Shown here: one piece after another, positions 56,614 to 64,000 of the stretch
Layout: every line of letters starts with the position of its first letter
Position numbering within the stretch: position 1 is the stretch's first letter
Assembly (NCBI RefSeq): GCF_009793335.1
Contig: NZ_WING01000001.1
Coordinates: forward strand, 5,084,001 to 5,148,000
DNA: 64,000 nucleotides
Origin: Actinomadura sp. J1-007
GTDB lineage: Bacteria > Actinomycetota > Actinomycetes > Streptosporangiales > Streptosporangiaceae
Direction: 5' to 3'
Program-made: the position numbers and the translations under genes
The notes under the pieces: generated by a model
Told to the model about the DNA's origin: nothing
The model's input: the letters and a program-made list of their open reading frames with translations, nothing else
The model's database searches: none

Positions 56614-57642
56614 ATGGGTTCTCCGGCCAAGGCCGACACCACCGGTAAAACCGATAACACCGACCACGAGGACTTCAACACGCAGCACCGCGGAGGGGTG
56701 TTCTTCGAGCAGCTCGGCATCGACCTGTTCCCGCACGCGCACCTCGGGTTCGCGCTCGCGCCGGGCCACCGGTCCGAGACGCTCAACACCGACGAGGAGG
56801 GGTTCCGGCTCTCCGCCTCGCCGCACGGCCCGGTGGACAGCGTCTCCTGGGTCGCGGACGGCGGCGGCGGGCTGCTGCTCGGCAGCTCCGTCGCGTTCGG
56901 CCTCGGCGCGACGTCCGACTCCACCACCCTCGCGTCGCACCTCGCGGCGCTCACGGGGGAGCGGTGGCTGAACCTCGCGGTCCTCGCGGCCAACTCGACG
57001 CAGGAGCTCATCGCCGCGATCCCGTACCTGCACGCCGCGAAGACCGTGGTCGTGTTCAGCGGGCTCGGCAACTACATCGGGCTGCTGCGGGCCCGCACCT
57101 GGAACGCGTTCGGCCCGATCTTCTACGAGGGGACGTTCGCCAAGCTCACCCAGGTCCCGCTGTTCGACCTCGCCGCGCTCTCGACCGGCGACGCCGACCT
57201 CGCCGAGGTCGAGGCCAACCGGCGCGAGGCGCCGGTGCCGCCGGAGCCGGACGCCTCGCAGTTCCGGCACCGGGTCGAGGAGGCGGCGCGGATCCAGCTC
57301 CGCGACCTCGCGTTCGTCGCCCGGACGGCCCCGGAGGGCACGCGGGTCGTGTTCTGCCTCCAGCCGCTCGCGACGCCCCGCACGCGGGAGCTGACCCCCG
57401 AGGAGCAGGAGCGGTACGACTTCCAGGAGTCGCTGCTCGGGGTCCCGAACGAGGTCGTCGAGCAGCACTTCGAGACGTTCGGCGACATCATCGAGAAGGG
57501 CTGCCCGGGGCTCGGGGCCGAGTTCCTCCGGATCGGGGCGCACGAGTTCGTCGGGCCCTCGTTCGTGTCCAACGGCGTCCTCACCGACGAGGGCAACCGG
57601 CAGGCCGCGCAGAAGGTGCACGCCTTCCTCGAAAAGGGCTGA
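56614..57642 (+). CDS. SGNH/GDSL-hydrolase-like protein
   Basis: 342 residues. LLLGSSVAFGLGATSDSTTL (about residues 89-108) resembles block I of SGNH hydrolases with the Ser nucleophile in GSSxxFG. VVVFSGLGNYIGLLRARTWN could be the Gly/Asn blocks, and the C-terminal VLTDEGNRQAAQKVHAFLE contains a D...N position where the family has DxxH. The catalytic His is therefore doubtful. No signal peptide. It follows the beta-helix gene by 87 bases. Possible esterase or acyltransferase on the product; not certain. Confidence 0.6.
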   Translation: MGSPAKADTTGKTDNTDHEDFNTQHRGGVFFEQLGIDLFPHAHLGFALAPGHRSETLNTDEEGFRLSASPHGPVDSVSWVADGGGGLLLGSSVAFGLGATSDSTTLASHLAALTGERWLNLAVLAANSTQELIAAIPYLHAAKTVVVFSGLGNYIGLLRARTWNAFGPIFYEGTFAKLTQVPLFDLAALSTGDADLAEVEANRREAPVPPEPDASQFRHRVEEAARIQLRDLAFVARTAPEGTRVVFCLQPLATPRTRELTPEEQERYDFQESLLGVPNEVVEQHFETFGDIIEKGCPGLGAEFLRIGAHEFVGPSFVSNGVLTDEGNRQAAQKVHAFLEKG

Positions 57643-57665
57643 GCCTTCCTAGGGAAGCCCGCCGC

Positions 57666-57707
57666 CGACGCCCGCGTGCCGTGCCGCACGCGGGCGTCGG
57701 GCCGTTC
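57666..57707. terminator. Bidirectional terminator hairpin
   Basis: 14-bp stem CGACGCCCGCGTGC / GCACGCGGGCGTCG with a 6-base loop, then GGCCGTTCC, between convergent genes. Confidence 0.7.
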
Positions 57708-57709
57708 CG

Positions 57710-58914
57710 TCACGCCTTGACGGGCTCGTCCCAGTCGACGTGGTAGTCGTACACGCCCATGACGGCCTTGCTGTTGGACGTCAGCTTCAGGATGAGCGGC
57801 AGCACCGCGTCGCGGACCATCCGGCCGACCGGGCCCGGCGCCTTGTTGCTGTTGATCCGCGCCGCCGCCTTGATGATCGCCTCGACCCGCGGCCGGCGCA
57901 GCTCCTCGAACCGGGCGAACGCCCGCGCCGGGGTCGGCAGGTCGCGCAGGCACTTGGCGAGCACCACGGCGTCCTCGATGGACAGCGACGCGCCCTGCCC
58001 GGACGTCGGCGTCGGGGCGTGCGCCGCGTCCCCGATGACCACCATGCGGTCGGTGTGCCAGACCGGCAGGCGCGGGACGGAGTGGACGGGCGTCGCCTTC
58101 ATGTCGGCCGGGTCGCTCGCCCGCACGCACGCGACGCCGGGCCCGGCGTCCGGCGCGTACAGGTCGGCGAGTCGGCGCTGCCAGTCCTCGCCGGAGACCA
58201 TCTCGACCTCGCCGCGGACGGGCTCGTCCGGGCGCGGCAGGTTGGCGAACCACCACACCGTCCCGTCCGGCGGGACGACGTAGCCGAAGAACGCCCGCTT
58301 CCCGAAGATCATGGTGTAGCTGCCCGGCTCGCCGTCCACCTCGACGCCCGAGGCGTAGCCGCCGAGGTTGACCAGCCCGGAGTAGTGCGGGGCGGGCGCG
58401 GCCGGGTCGATGACCGTGCGGACGGTGGAGTGCACGCCGTCCGCGCCGACCAGGATGTCGCCGGTCGCCTCGGTGCCGTCCTCGAACGTCGCGACGACGC
58501 CGTCGACGGTCTCGCGGGCGCCGACCAGCCGCTTGCCGTGCTCGATGCGGACGCCGCGCGAGGCCGCCTCGTCGTGCAGCGCCCGGTACAGGTCGGACCG
58601 CCGGACGGTCTGGCTGGTCGTGCCGTCCGCCAGCTCCTTGCCGGTGCGGTTGCGCCCGAGGTCCTTGCCGGTGGTGCTGCGCAGCAGGATCGCGGGCGTC
58701 GGGAAGCCCTTCTCCAGCGCCGCCTTGTCGGCGCCGATCGTGCGCAGCGCGTCGATCCCGTTGGACGCGAGCGTGAGGAACACGCCGGTGCCGTCCGCGG
58801 TGCCGGGATACGCCTCGTAGACGACCGGCTCGATCCCGGCCCTCCGCAGGGCCATCGCGGCGACGGGGCCGGCGATCCCCCGCCGATGACCAAAGCCGTC
58901 CTGGTTGCCGTCAT
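57710..58914 (-). CDS. FAD-dependent monooxygenase (TetX/PHBH-like, frameshifted)
   Basis: The corrected length is 401 residues. ATG 58914 gives MTATRTALVIGGG. One base is missing in GGCGGGGGATCG on its strand (bases about 58875-58880), after which AGPVAAMALRRAGIEPVVYE completes the FAD motif. DILVGADGVHSTVRTVIDP (about 150) and GDAAHAPTPTSGQGASLSIE (about 290) are intact. It resembles tetracycline-hydroxylating and urate/phenol hydroxylases. Its ATG overlaps the stop of the PadR gene (ATGA), so expression is likely ligand-controlled. Self-resistance by inactivation or a tailoring hydroxylation are both possible. Confidence 0.88.
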
Positions 58915-59507
58915 GTCTGACTCCCCAAGATCTCTTGCCATGCTCGGATGTAGTCGGGCCGCTGGAGCGACTCGATGAGCCGGGTGACGAAGCGGCACTC
59001 CGCCTCCAGGACGGCGAGCTCGTACTCGTCCTCGACCAGGAAGACCCAGATGACGCCGTTGTCCGAGGCGGTCCGCACGGTCTCGCGGATCTCCTCGATC
59101 TGGGCGTTCAGCCGGTCGAGGCGCTGCCGCAGCAGGGCCGTGGCGTCGTGCGGGGCGAGCACGCTGAGCAGGGAGAGCGCCACGCCGAACTGCGGGTACT
59201 CGTTGCGCGGCTGCGCCACCAGCTCGCGCAGCCAGTCGTAGAGCTCGTCCCTGCCCGCGTCGGTGAGCGCGTAGACCGTGCGCTCCGGCCGCTGCGTGTC
59301 GCGCACGGTCTCCCGCTCGGCGATGAAGCCGGCCTTCTTGAGCTGCTCGACCACCATGTAGAGCGAACCGCGGTTGTACTTGAGCGTGCGGTCGTTGCCG
59401 TGCTCCTTCAGCCGCCGCCCGATCTCGTACGGGTGCATGGCCTCGACGAGCAGTTCGGCGAGGACCGCCAGGGCCAGCGGGTTGCCCACCTTGCGTTGCG
59501 CCACCAC
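58911..59507 (-). CDS. PadR-family transcriptional regulator
   Basis: 198 residues starting at a GTG pair (59507/59504). The winged helix VGNPLALAVLAELLVEAMHP, YNRGSLYMVVEQLKKAGFIA, RTVYALTDAGRDELYDWLRE and the C-terminal dimerisation helices are similar throughout to the PadR at 34838. It is co-transcribed with the flavin monooxygenase, which overlaps its stop. The direct repeats upstream (59534-59576) are the likely operator. Confidence 0.9.
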   Translation of the reverse strand: MVAQRKVGNPLALAVLAELLVEAMHPYEIGRRLKEHGNDRTLKYNRGSLYMVVEQLKKAGFIAERETVRDTQRPERTVYALTDAGRDELYDWLRELVAQPRNEYPQFGVALSLLSVLAPHDATALLRQRLDRLNAQIEEIRETVRTASDNGVIWVFLVEDEYELAVLEAECRFVTRLIESLQRPDYIRAWQEILGSQT

Positions 59508-59523
59508 GACGTCCTTGTCCTCA

Positions 59524-59576
59524 TCGGTTTAGCCGATACCAACTATCCAGTGCTTGTTAGTCGATGTCAACTATTC
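59524..59576 (-). promoter_or_regulatory. Direct repeats and small palindrome upstream of PadR
   Basis: CGATACCAACTATCC (59534-59548) and CGATGTCAACTATTC (59562-59576) are direct repeats with a 28-base period. ATCGG/CCGAT flank TTTAG at 59524-59537. The AT-rich character in an otherwise GC-rich region suggests the PadR-monooxygenase promoter/operator. Confidence 0.5.
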
Positions 59577-59607
59577 GCTCGCGATGAGGCGATCCCGGGG
59601 GCCGGGG

Positions 59608-60599
59608 TCAGGCGGCGGCCAGCTCCACCACCGACAGCGGGGGCGCGGGGTGCACCGCGGCGACGCGGAGCCCGGCGTCCGCCGCGAGCCCGGCCAGCTC
59701 GGCGACGCCGCGCTCCCGGCCGCCGCCGAGGTAGGCGAGCATCCGCAGGTCGGTCTCGGTGTGCAGCTCGCCGTCCGGGCCGATCCGCTCCGCCACGAAC
59801 ACCCGGCCGCCGCCCGCGGCCTCGGCGCACCGCCGCAGGATCGAGCGCGACGCCTCGTCGTCCCAGTCGTGCAGGACGGCCGACAGCAGGTAGCCGTCAG
59901 CGCCTTCGGGCAGCGGGTCGAAGAAGCTGCCCGCCACGACGTCGCACCGGTCCGCGAGCCCCTGCGCCGCGATCGTCTCCCGCGCCTCCGCGACCGTGTC
60001 GGGCAGGTCCAGGACCGTTCCCTTCAGCCCCTCGTGCGCCTTCAGCAGCGCCGCCAGGACCGTGCCGTTCCCGCCGCCGACGTCCACGAGCCGTCCGAGC
60101 GAGCCCCAGTCGAACGCCTGCGACACGGCGTGCGCGCGGCCCATCGCGTCGTACCCCATCTGCGTGTTGAACGACGCCCTGCGCTCGGGTCGGCCGCCAG
60201 GTCGTCCCAGAACGACACCCCGAACTGCGCGGTGAACGCGGCCTCGCCCGTCCGGACGCTGTGCAGCAGGTTCGCGAACGCGACGTCCCCGCGGCCCATC
60301 GCGCCGTCGATGTCGAGGAACGGCCGGATGCTCCCCGGGTGGTCGGAGCGCAGCGGCCCGCCCTTCTCCGACACCTCGTACCGCCCGGACGCGTCCCGGA
60401 CCAGCACGCCGACCGCGGCGAGGTGCCGCATGACCCGGTCGAGCGCCTCGGCGTGCGCGCCGGTCTCCTTGGCCAGCTCCGGCGCCGTGCGCGTCCCGGC
60501 CGCGATGCGGTCGGCGACGCCGAGCGTCGCCGCCACCCGGATCGCCATCGGCGTCATGACGTCCGCCATGCCCCACAACCCGGTGTCGTGCCCTGTCAT
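59608..60599 (-). CDS. SAM-dependent O-methyltransferase-family protein (frameshifted)
   Basis: The corrected length is 330 residues. Start ATG 60599 (MTGHDTGLWGMADVMTPMAI). One base is missing near 60185 (between AADP and ASFNTQMGYDAMG). The N-terminal winged helix (TAPELAKETGAHAEALDRVM) and catalytic domain (LVDVGGGNGTVLAALLKAHE, GSFFDPLPEGADGYLLSAVL, HDWDDEASRSILRR) belong to the TcmN C-terminal/DnrK family. It is most like O-methyltransferases, but this family also contains hydroxylating (RdmB-like) members. Divergent from the second halogenase. Confidence 0.87.
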
Positions 60600-60770
60600 C
60601 GGCTGCTCCTGTCCTCGTCCGAACGTCGAGAGCCCAGATGTAGTCGCCCGCGCTCGCAAGCCCGTCGAGGGGGCGCCCGCCGCTTCGGCCGTCGCTCCAG
60701 AAGGTGTCGAGCCACTCTCCGTAGCTTGCGGGGGACATCCGCGAAAGCGCCTCACAGTTGGGAACCGAGG

Positions 60771-62094
60771 ATGACCGACCAGACCCAAGCCGACGGCACC
60801 CACCCGAACGCGTCGACGTCCTGGTGATCGGCGCCGGCCCCGGCGGCAGCACCACCGCCGCCAAGCTGGCCCAGCTCGGCCACGACGTGCTCGTCCTCGA
60901 ACGGCGCTCGCTGCCCCGCTTCCACATCGGCGAGTCGATGCTGCCGCACATGAACGTCATCGCGAAGCGGCTCGGCGTGTGGGACCGGATCACCGAGCAG
61001 GGCCACGTGCCGAAGCACGGCGCCGAGTTCTGCCGCGTCGGGTCCGGCAAGTACGGGCGCGTGCCGTTCGCCGCCCAGGGCGAGGGCCGGGAGCACTCGA
61101 CCTTCCAGGTGGAGCGCGCCCACTTCGACAAGGTCCTCGCCGAGTTCGCCGTCGAGTCCGGGGCGCGGATGCTCCAGAACGCCAACGTCGAGCGGCTGAT
61201 CGTCGAGGACGGCGACCGCGTCGTCGGCGTCGTCTACCAGCACGAGGGCAGGACCCGCGAGGTCCGCGCCCGCTGGGTGGTGGACGCCGGCGGCCGGTCG
61301 AGCCTGATCACCAAGCGGTTCAAGCTGCGCCGCCACCTCGACCGGATGCGCATGGTCGCGGTCTTCCGGCACTTCACCGGGATCGACGAGCGCAAGAACC
61401 CGGGGAGGAGGGCGACATCATGATCGGCAGCCACGACGACGGGTGGCTGTGGGCGATCCCGATCTGGCCCGACACGATGAGCGTCGGCTCCGTCATGCGC
61501 CGCGAGGTCTTCCGCTCCGGAGAGCCCGAGGCGCTGCTGAACGAGCACATCGCCCGCCTCGACCGCATCTCCAGCCGCATCGCCGGCGCCGAGCCCAAGG
61601 GCGACGTGCACATCGAGGCCGACTACTGCTACTACTCCGACACCATCGCGGGCCGCGGCTGGTTCATGGTCGGCGACGCCGCCTGCTTCTTCGACCCGAT
61701 CTTCTCCGGCGGAACGTTCCTGGCGATGTCCACCGGCTACCGCGCCGCCGAGATCATCGACACCCTCCTCGCCGACCCGTCCCGCACCCAGGAGCTCCAG
61801 GAGCGCTACTCCGGCTTCTACAAGACCGGCTACGACCTGTACGCCCGCGTGATCTACGCCTACTACGAGGGCAAGTTCAACATCAAGCACTACCTCGTCT
61901 CCGTCGAGGACAAGCTCGGCGGCGGCTCCTGGTACGACAACCAGTGGGTCGTCCGCCAGTTCAGCGGCGACTTCTGGAGCGAGGAGAACCTCCTCAACCA
62001 GGCCCTCATCAGCGAGAAGCGCTTCGACACCTTCGCCCCGTTCACCCGAGTCTGGGACTGCCCCTGCTACCCCAAGGAACCCGCCGCCGCCTAA
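60771..62094 (+). CDS. FADH2-dependent halogenase, second type (two frameshifts)
   Basis: The corrected length is 441 residues. ATG 60771 starts MTDQTQADGTHP; one C is missing in CACCCACCCGAACG (about 60808), and one G in CCCGGGGAGGAGGG (about 61404). The restored protein has VIGAGPGGSTTAAKLAQLGH, FHIGESMLPHMNVIAKRLG (GES motif), the halogenase signature GWLWAIP after EEGDIMIGSHDD, and GDAACFFDPIFSGGTFLAMS. It is of the shorter phenolic/pyrrole halogenase type and differs from the 551-residue enzyme at 25918. This may be the right-hand end of the cluster. Confidence 0.9.
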
Positions 62095-62101
62095 CCCCCG
62101 A

Positions 62102-62130
62102 GCAGGAGGGCCGTCCCCCGGCCCTCCTGC
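62102..62130 (+). terminator. Terminator after halogenase
   Basis: GCAGGAGGGCC / GGCCCTCCTGC stem with a short C-rich loop, eight bases after the halogenase stop. The rest of 62131-62366 shows no gene. It likely holds the cluster boundary and the promoter of the small peptide. Confidence 0.7.
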
Positions 62131-62366
62131 CACCACAACCAACGAACGCGGGCATTCCCAGCGAATCCGGCCGCGACAAGCCCGCGAACTGCTCGTCGCC
62201 GACCGCCCCGCACCGCGGACACAGACAGCCGGGTCACCTTAGGGCCGCAGTACGTCGCCAGTCCATACTGGCTTACCATCGACGCCTGACCCAGCGGGAG
62301 GGTCCCCCTCCGGGACGGTCCTGACCAACCGGTCTCGACCGTTCCGCCGCGAAAGGACGCCAGCCA

Positions 62367-62486
62367 ATGCCGTCAGCCCTCCCGTCGCTCGTTCAGCTCC
62401 TCATTCTGATCGCAGCGGTCGCGATAATATTCTCGGCGGGCACGGCCTATTTCAAGCACACCGCCAAGCGACGCCACAACAAGTAA
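62367..62486 (+). CDS. 39-residue single-span membrane peptide
   Basis: ATG 62367 (GAAAGGACGCCAGCCA upstream) encodes a 39-residue peptide ending TAA. LLILIAAVAIIFSAGTAYF forms one membrane helix, followed by a basic tail (KHTAKRRHNK). It resembles the tiny membrane proteins common in actinomycetes; the function is not known. Its end overlaps the 3' end of the opposing gene by about 35 bases. Confidence 0.55.
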   Translation: MPSALPSLVQLLILIAAVAIIFSAGTAYFKHTAKRRHNK

Positions 62487-62943
62487 CACTCCGACCCGAC
62501 GCCGCCCCCACACCACCCGCGCCCACGGCTCCTTTCTCCTGGGCCGGACACCGGCGAACGGGCTCGTCATGAGGAAGGCCCCTTGAAAAGGGCTCGTCCT
62601 TCTCCGGAGGCAGGAAGCGTGCGCGTCGAGCGGTCTCCAGGAGACGCGACGCGTTACGTGCGAGGTCGCGCAGTGAGAGCCGTACACCAGCCGGAAGGAG
62701 AAAGAGCTCCACGCTCGGAGGCAGGAGCAACGCGAGTTGGTCCGTTGGAATGGGCTGCAAGTACGTACAGCCGGGTGGTGGCTCTGCGGAAGGCCGTTCT
62801 GGACCCGTGAACGCAATGAGGAAGTGCCGGCCATCGTCGAGCAACACCGGCGGCACGCCGGTCTGTTGGATCGGCACCCAGACGGTGGATGGATGGGCGG
62901 CGTCGGGTCCTGTGCGCTCGCCCGGACGATCGTTGTCGTTCAC
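62452..62943 (-). CDS. SseB/SAV_915-like small protein
   Basis: 163 residues from GTG 62943. TVWVPIQQTGVPPVLLDDGR, HFLIAFTGPERP, YLQPIPTDQLALLLPPSVEL and the Leu-rich continuation are typical of actinobacterial SseB-like (SAV_915) proteins. These often lie beside secreted-toxin or type VII secretion genes. The last about 50 residues (after DEPFSRGLPHDEP) look non-conserved and could result from a frameshift. GTGA overlap with the upstream gene stop makes a three-gene operon. Confidence 0.6.
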   Translation of the reverse strand: MNDNDRPGERTGPDAAHPSTVWVPIQQTGVPPVLLDDGRHFLIAFTGPERPSAEPPPGCTYLQPIPTDQLALLLPPSVELFLLPAGVRLSLRDLARNASRLLETARRARFLPPEKDEPFSRGLPHDEPVRRCPAQEKGAVGAGGVGAASGRSVTCCGVAWRCA

Positions 62944-63524
62944 GACTCAGAGGGATGAACGGCCTGGAGTAGCGACCAGGAGAAGACCACGTCATAGACG
63001 GTCGTCGAGCCGTCGCCGAGTTCGTGGGCCAGCGTGTAAGCACCGTACGGAGGCCATACGTCACTGGCCTGGAGCGGGCCGAATCGCGCCTCGACCTCGT
63101 CTCTGGTCACGCTCCAGACGGCCAGTTGCGACGGATCCTCGATGGAAGGCGGTAGCGCGCCCTCCGGGCGGACGAACTGTTCGTCCCAAATTCCCCCGTC
63201 GGGAGAACCGAACACTGCGAAGTGAAAATCATCCCAAAGACGCAATGGGAAGATGCGGACTGTACGCTCTTCCCCCGCGACGACACGCTGCTCCTCGTGC
63301 AGAACCGGTGCCAGGAGTTCGCAGACCTCCTCGAAAGCCGGTCGCATGAGGAAATCCTTGTCCTTGACGCGCTCGGTCGACCACTGCATCCTCGCCCGGT
63401 CCAGCCCGAGACGTTCGAGCACCTGCTCGACCGCCTCGTCCGGAGCCACGATCATCGCGTGGAGAATATAGAGTTCATAGTCGAGCGCGGTCAGTGGCTC
63501 GTCATCAGGCATTAATTGATCCAA
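62940..63524 (-). CDS. Hypothetical protein, possible immunity partner
   Basis: 194 residues from TTG 63524, abutting the upstream stop codon, or 190 from ATG 63512. Acidic, without signal peptide or membrane span. YELYILHAMIVAPDEAVEQV, RIFPLRLWDDFHFAVFGSPD and ASDVWPPYGAYTLAHELGDG show no family that I recognise. Base composition is lower in GC than the polyketide cluster. Its position directly behind the C-terminus of a large, probably secreted protein fits an immunity gene, which is inference. Confidence 0.6.
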   Translation of the reverse strand: MDQLMPDDEPLTALDYELYILHAMIVAPDEAVEQVLERLGLDRARMQWSTERVKDKDFLMRPAFEEVCELLAPVLHEEQRVVAGEERTVRIFPLRLWDDFHFAVFGSPDGGIWDEQFVRPEGALPPSIEDPSQLAVWSVTRDEVEARFGPLQASDVWPPYGAYTLAHELGDGSTTVYDVVFSWSLLQAVHPSES

Positions 63525-64000
63525 TCAATCGAGAAACTCGACTCTGGCTTTGGCGGAACCCTTTTCAAAGATGCGTCGTGATCGCCGCAGGGTGATCTCG
63601 CCGTCCTTGCCGACGACGAACGTGTCCGGAACGGTAGGGTGCCCCGGCACCACCGCGATCCGGCCGTCGGGCAGACGGATCTGACCGGCACTGCCCCACG
63701 CGCGCTGTGCGGCGGCCATCGCCACGTCGGCGGCGCCTTGCTGCGGCAACCCCAACTCTTCGACTCTGCGCATGATGTGCAACCGTTTGCCCGAACTCAG
63801 GCTCAAGGTCTCCTGACCGATGACCTTCCCCGCGAGCTCCGGGCCATGCTGTTCGTAAACACCTCGCAGGCCACCTGCGGCATCGGACAGTTCCTTCAGC
63901 TGTTGTGCGGTGTACTCCGGCACGCGGGGCTTGACGTCTCCGGAAGGAGTCGTGCCTCCGCCACCGGCTACCTTCTTGTCACCGGAAGGCTTTCCGCCGA
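63525..64000 (-). CDS. C-terminal part of a larger protein, possible secreted toxin (partial)
   Basis: The frame is open to the window edge, so only the last about 158 residues are seen. A Gly/Ser/Pro/Lys-rich linker (GGKPSGDKKVAGGGGTTPSG) leads into a compact domain: VPEYTAQQLKELSDAAGGL, GKVIGQETLSLSSGKRLHIM, RRVEELGLPQQGAADVAMAA, DTFVVGKDGEITLRRSRRIF. A linker followed by a small C-terminal domain, then a candidate immunity gene and an SseB-like gene, is the layout of polymorphic toxins. The catalytic type is not recognised. Confidence 0.55.
   Translation of the reverse strand, partial: GGKPSGDKKVAGGGGTTPSGDVKPRVPEYTAQQLKELSDAAGGLRGVYEQHGPELAGKVIGQETLSLSSGKRLHIMRRVEELGLPQQGAADVAMAAAQRAWGSAGQIRLPDGRIAVVPGHPTVPDTFVVGKDGEITLRRSRRIFEKGSAKARVEFLD

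Noticed and set aside
60771-62094. Halogenase 2 as a pseudogene
   Set aside because: Both breaks are single-base losses in C/G runs and all motifs are intact, the same pattern as in 12 other genes.

Overview
The window is very GC-rich, with G or C at nearly every third codon position, frequent GTG starts, tightly overlapped genes, SARP and PadR regulators, and type II polyketide genes. This points to a filamentous actinomycete. An Actinomadura-like or other Streptosporangiales host is my guess, not something the sequence proves. From about 4.2 kb (possibly 3.1 kb) to 62.1 kb the window is almost entirely one aromatic (type II) polyketide biosynthetic gene cluster.

Layout. 0-4.1 kb: a TetR regulator with an unusual C-terminal extension, a luciferase-like oxidoreductase, a DUF1707 protein and two MarR regulators (edge of the cluster or flanking). 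4.2-8.5 kb: biotin carboxyl carrier protein, an 0.8-kb regulatory region, a large SARP with an NB-ARC domain, the acyl carrier protein and a small monooxygenase. 8.6-16.9 kb: multicopper oxidase, a cyclase joined to a ketoreductase, small ABM monooxygenases, a DUF1772 protein, a SchA/CurD-like protein, a second SARP and a second SDR-ABM set. 17-23.9 kb: flavin monooxygenase, DUF1772, MMPL exporter, methyltransferase, questin oxidase-like protein, hemerythrin-like protein and a SnoaL-like protein. 24-31 kb: SDRs, a flavin-dependent halogenase, SRPBCC, cupin and SnoaL-like proteins, O-methyltransferase and flavin reductase. 31.3-34.7 kb: cupin cyclase, KS-alpha, KS-beta and a third DUF1772 protein. 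34.8-38.7 kb: PadR, ABC exporter and cation/proton antiporter. 39-45 kb: SDRs, a second luciferase-like enzyme, TcmI-type cyclase, aromatic hydroxylase and a TenA-fold protein. 45.4-46.3 kb: a two-gene insert of different base composition (zinc-finger peptide and PCMT-like methyltransferase). 46.4-62.1 kb: biotin carboxylase, AccDA fusion, glycosyltransferase, O-methyltransferases, ferredoxin, asparagine-synthetase-like amidotransferase, nitroreductase, two secreted or hydrolase-like proteins, a PadR/flavin-monooxygenase pair and a second halogenase. 62.4-64 kb: unrelated genes, including the C-terminal part of a possible secreted toxin with downstream partners.

How it fits together. A dedicated acetyl-CoA carboxylase (accB, accC, accDA) can supply malonyl-CoA. 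KS-alpha, KS-beta and ACP build the chain. The TcmN-like, TcmI-like and cupin proteins and the small ABM or SchA/CurD proteins fold and oxidise it. SDRs reduce it. Flavin monooxygenases, DUF1772 proteins, a questin-oxidase-like protein and a multicopper oxidase could oxidise and possibly cleave rings. Two halogenases, three O-methyltransferases, an amidotransferase and a glycosyltransferase would decorate it. The set resembles clusters for halogenated, nitrogen-containing polycyclic aromatics (xantholipin/lysolipin-like isoquinolone-xanthones), but no P450 is visible and the oxidative set differs. The exact product cannot be read from the sequence.

Data quality. Thirteen genes contain in total about 17 frameshifts, and every one is explained by a single missing base, mostly in a C or G run. 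These look like sequencing errors. Such genes are listed as CDS over their full corrected span.
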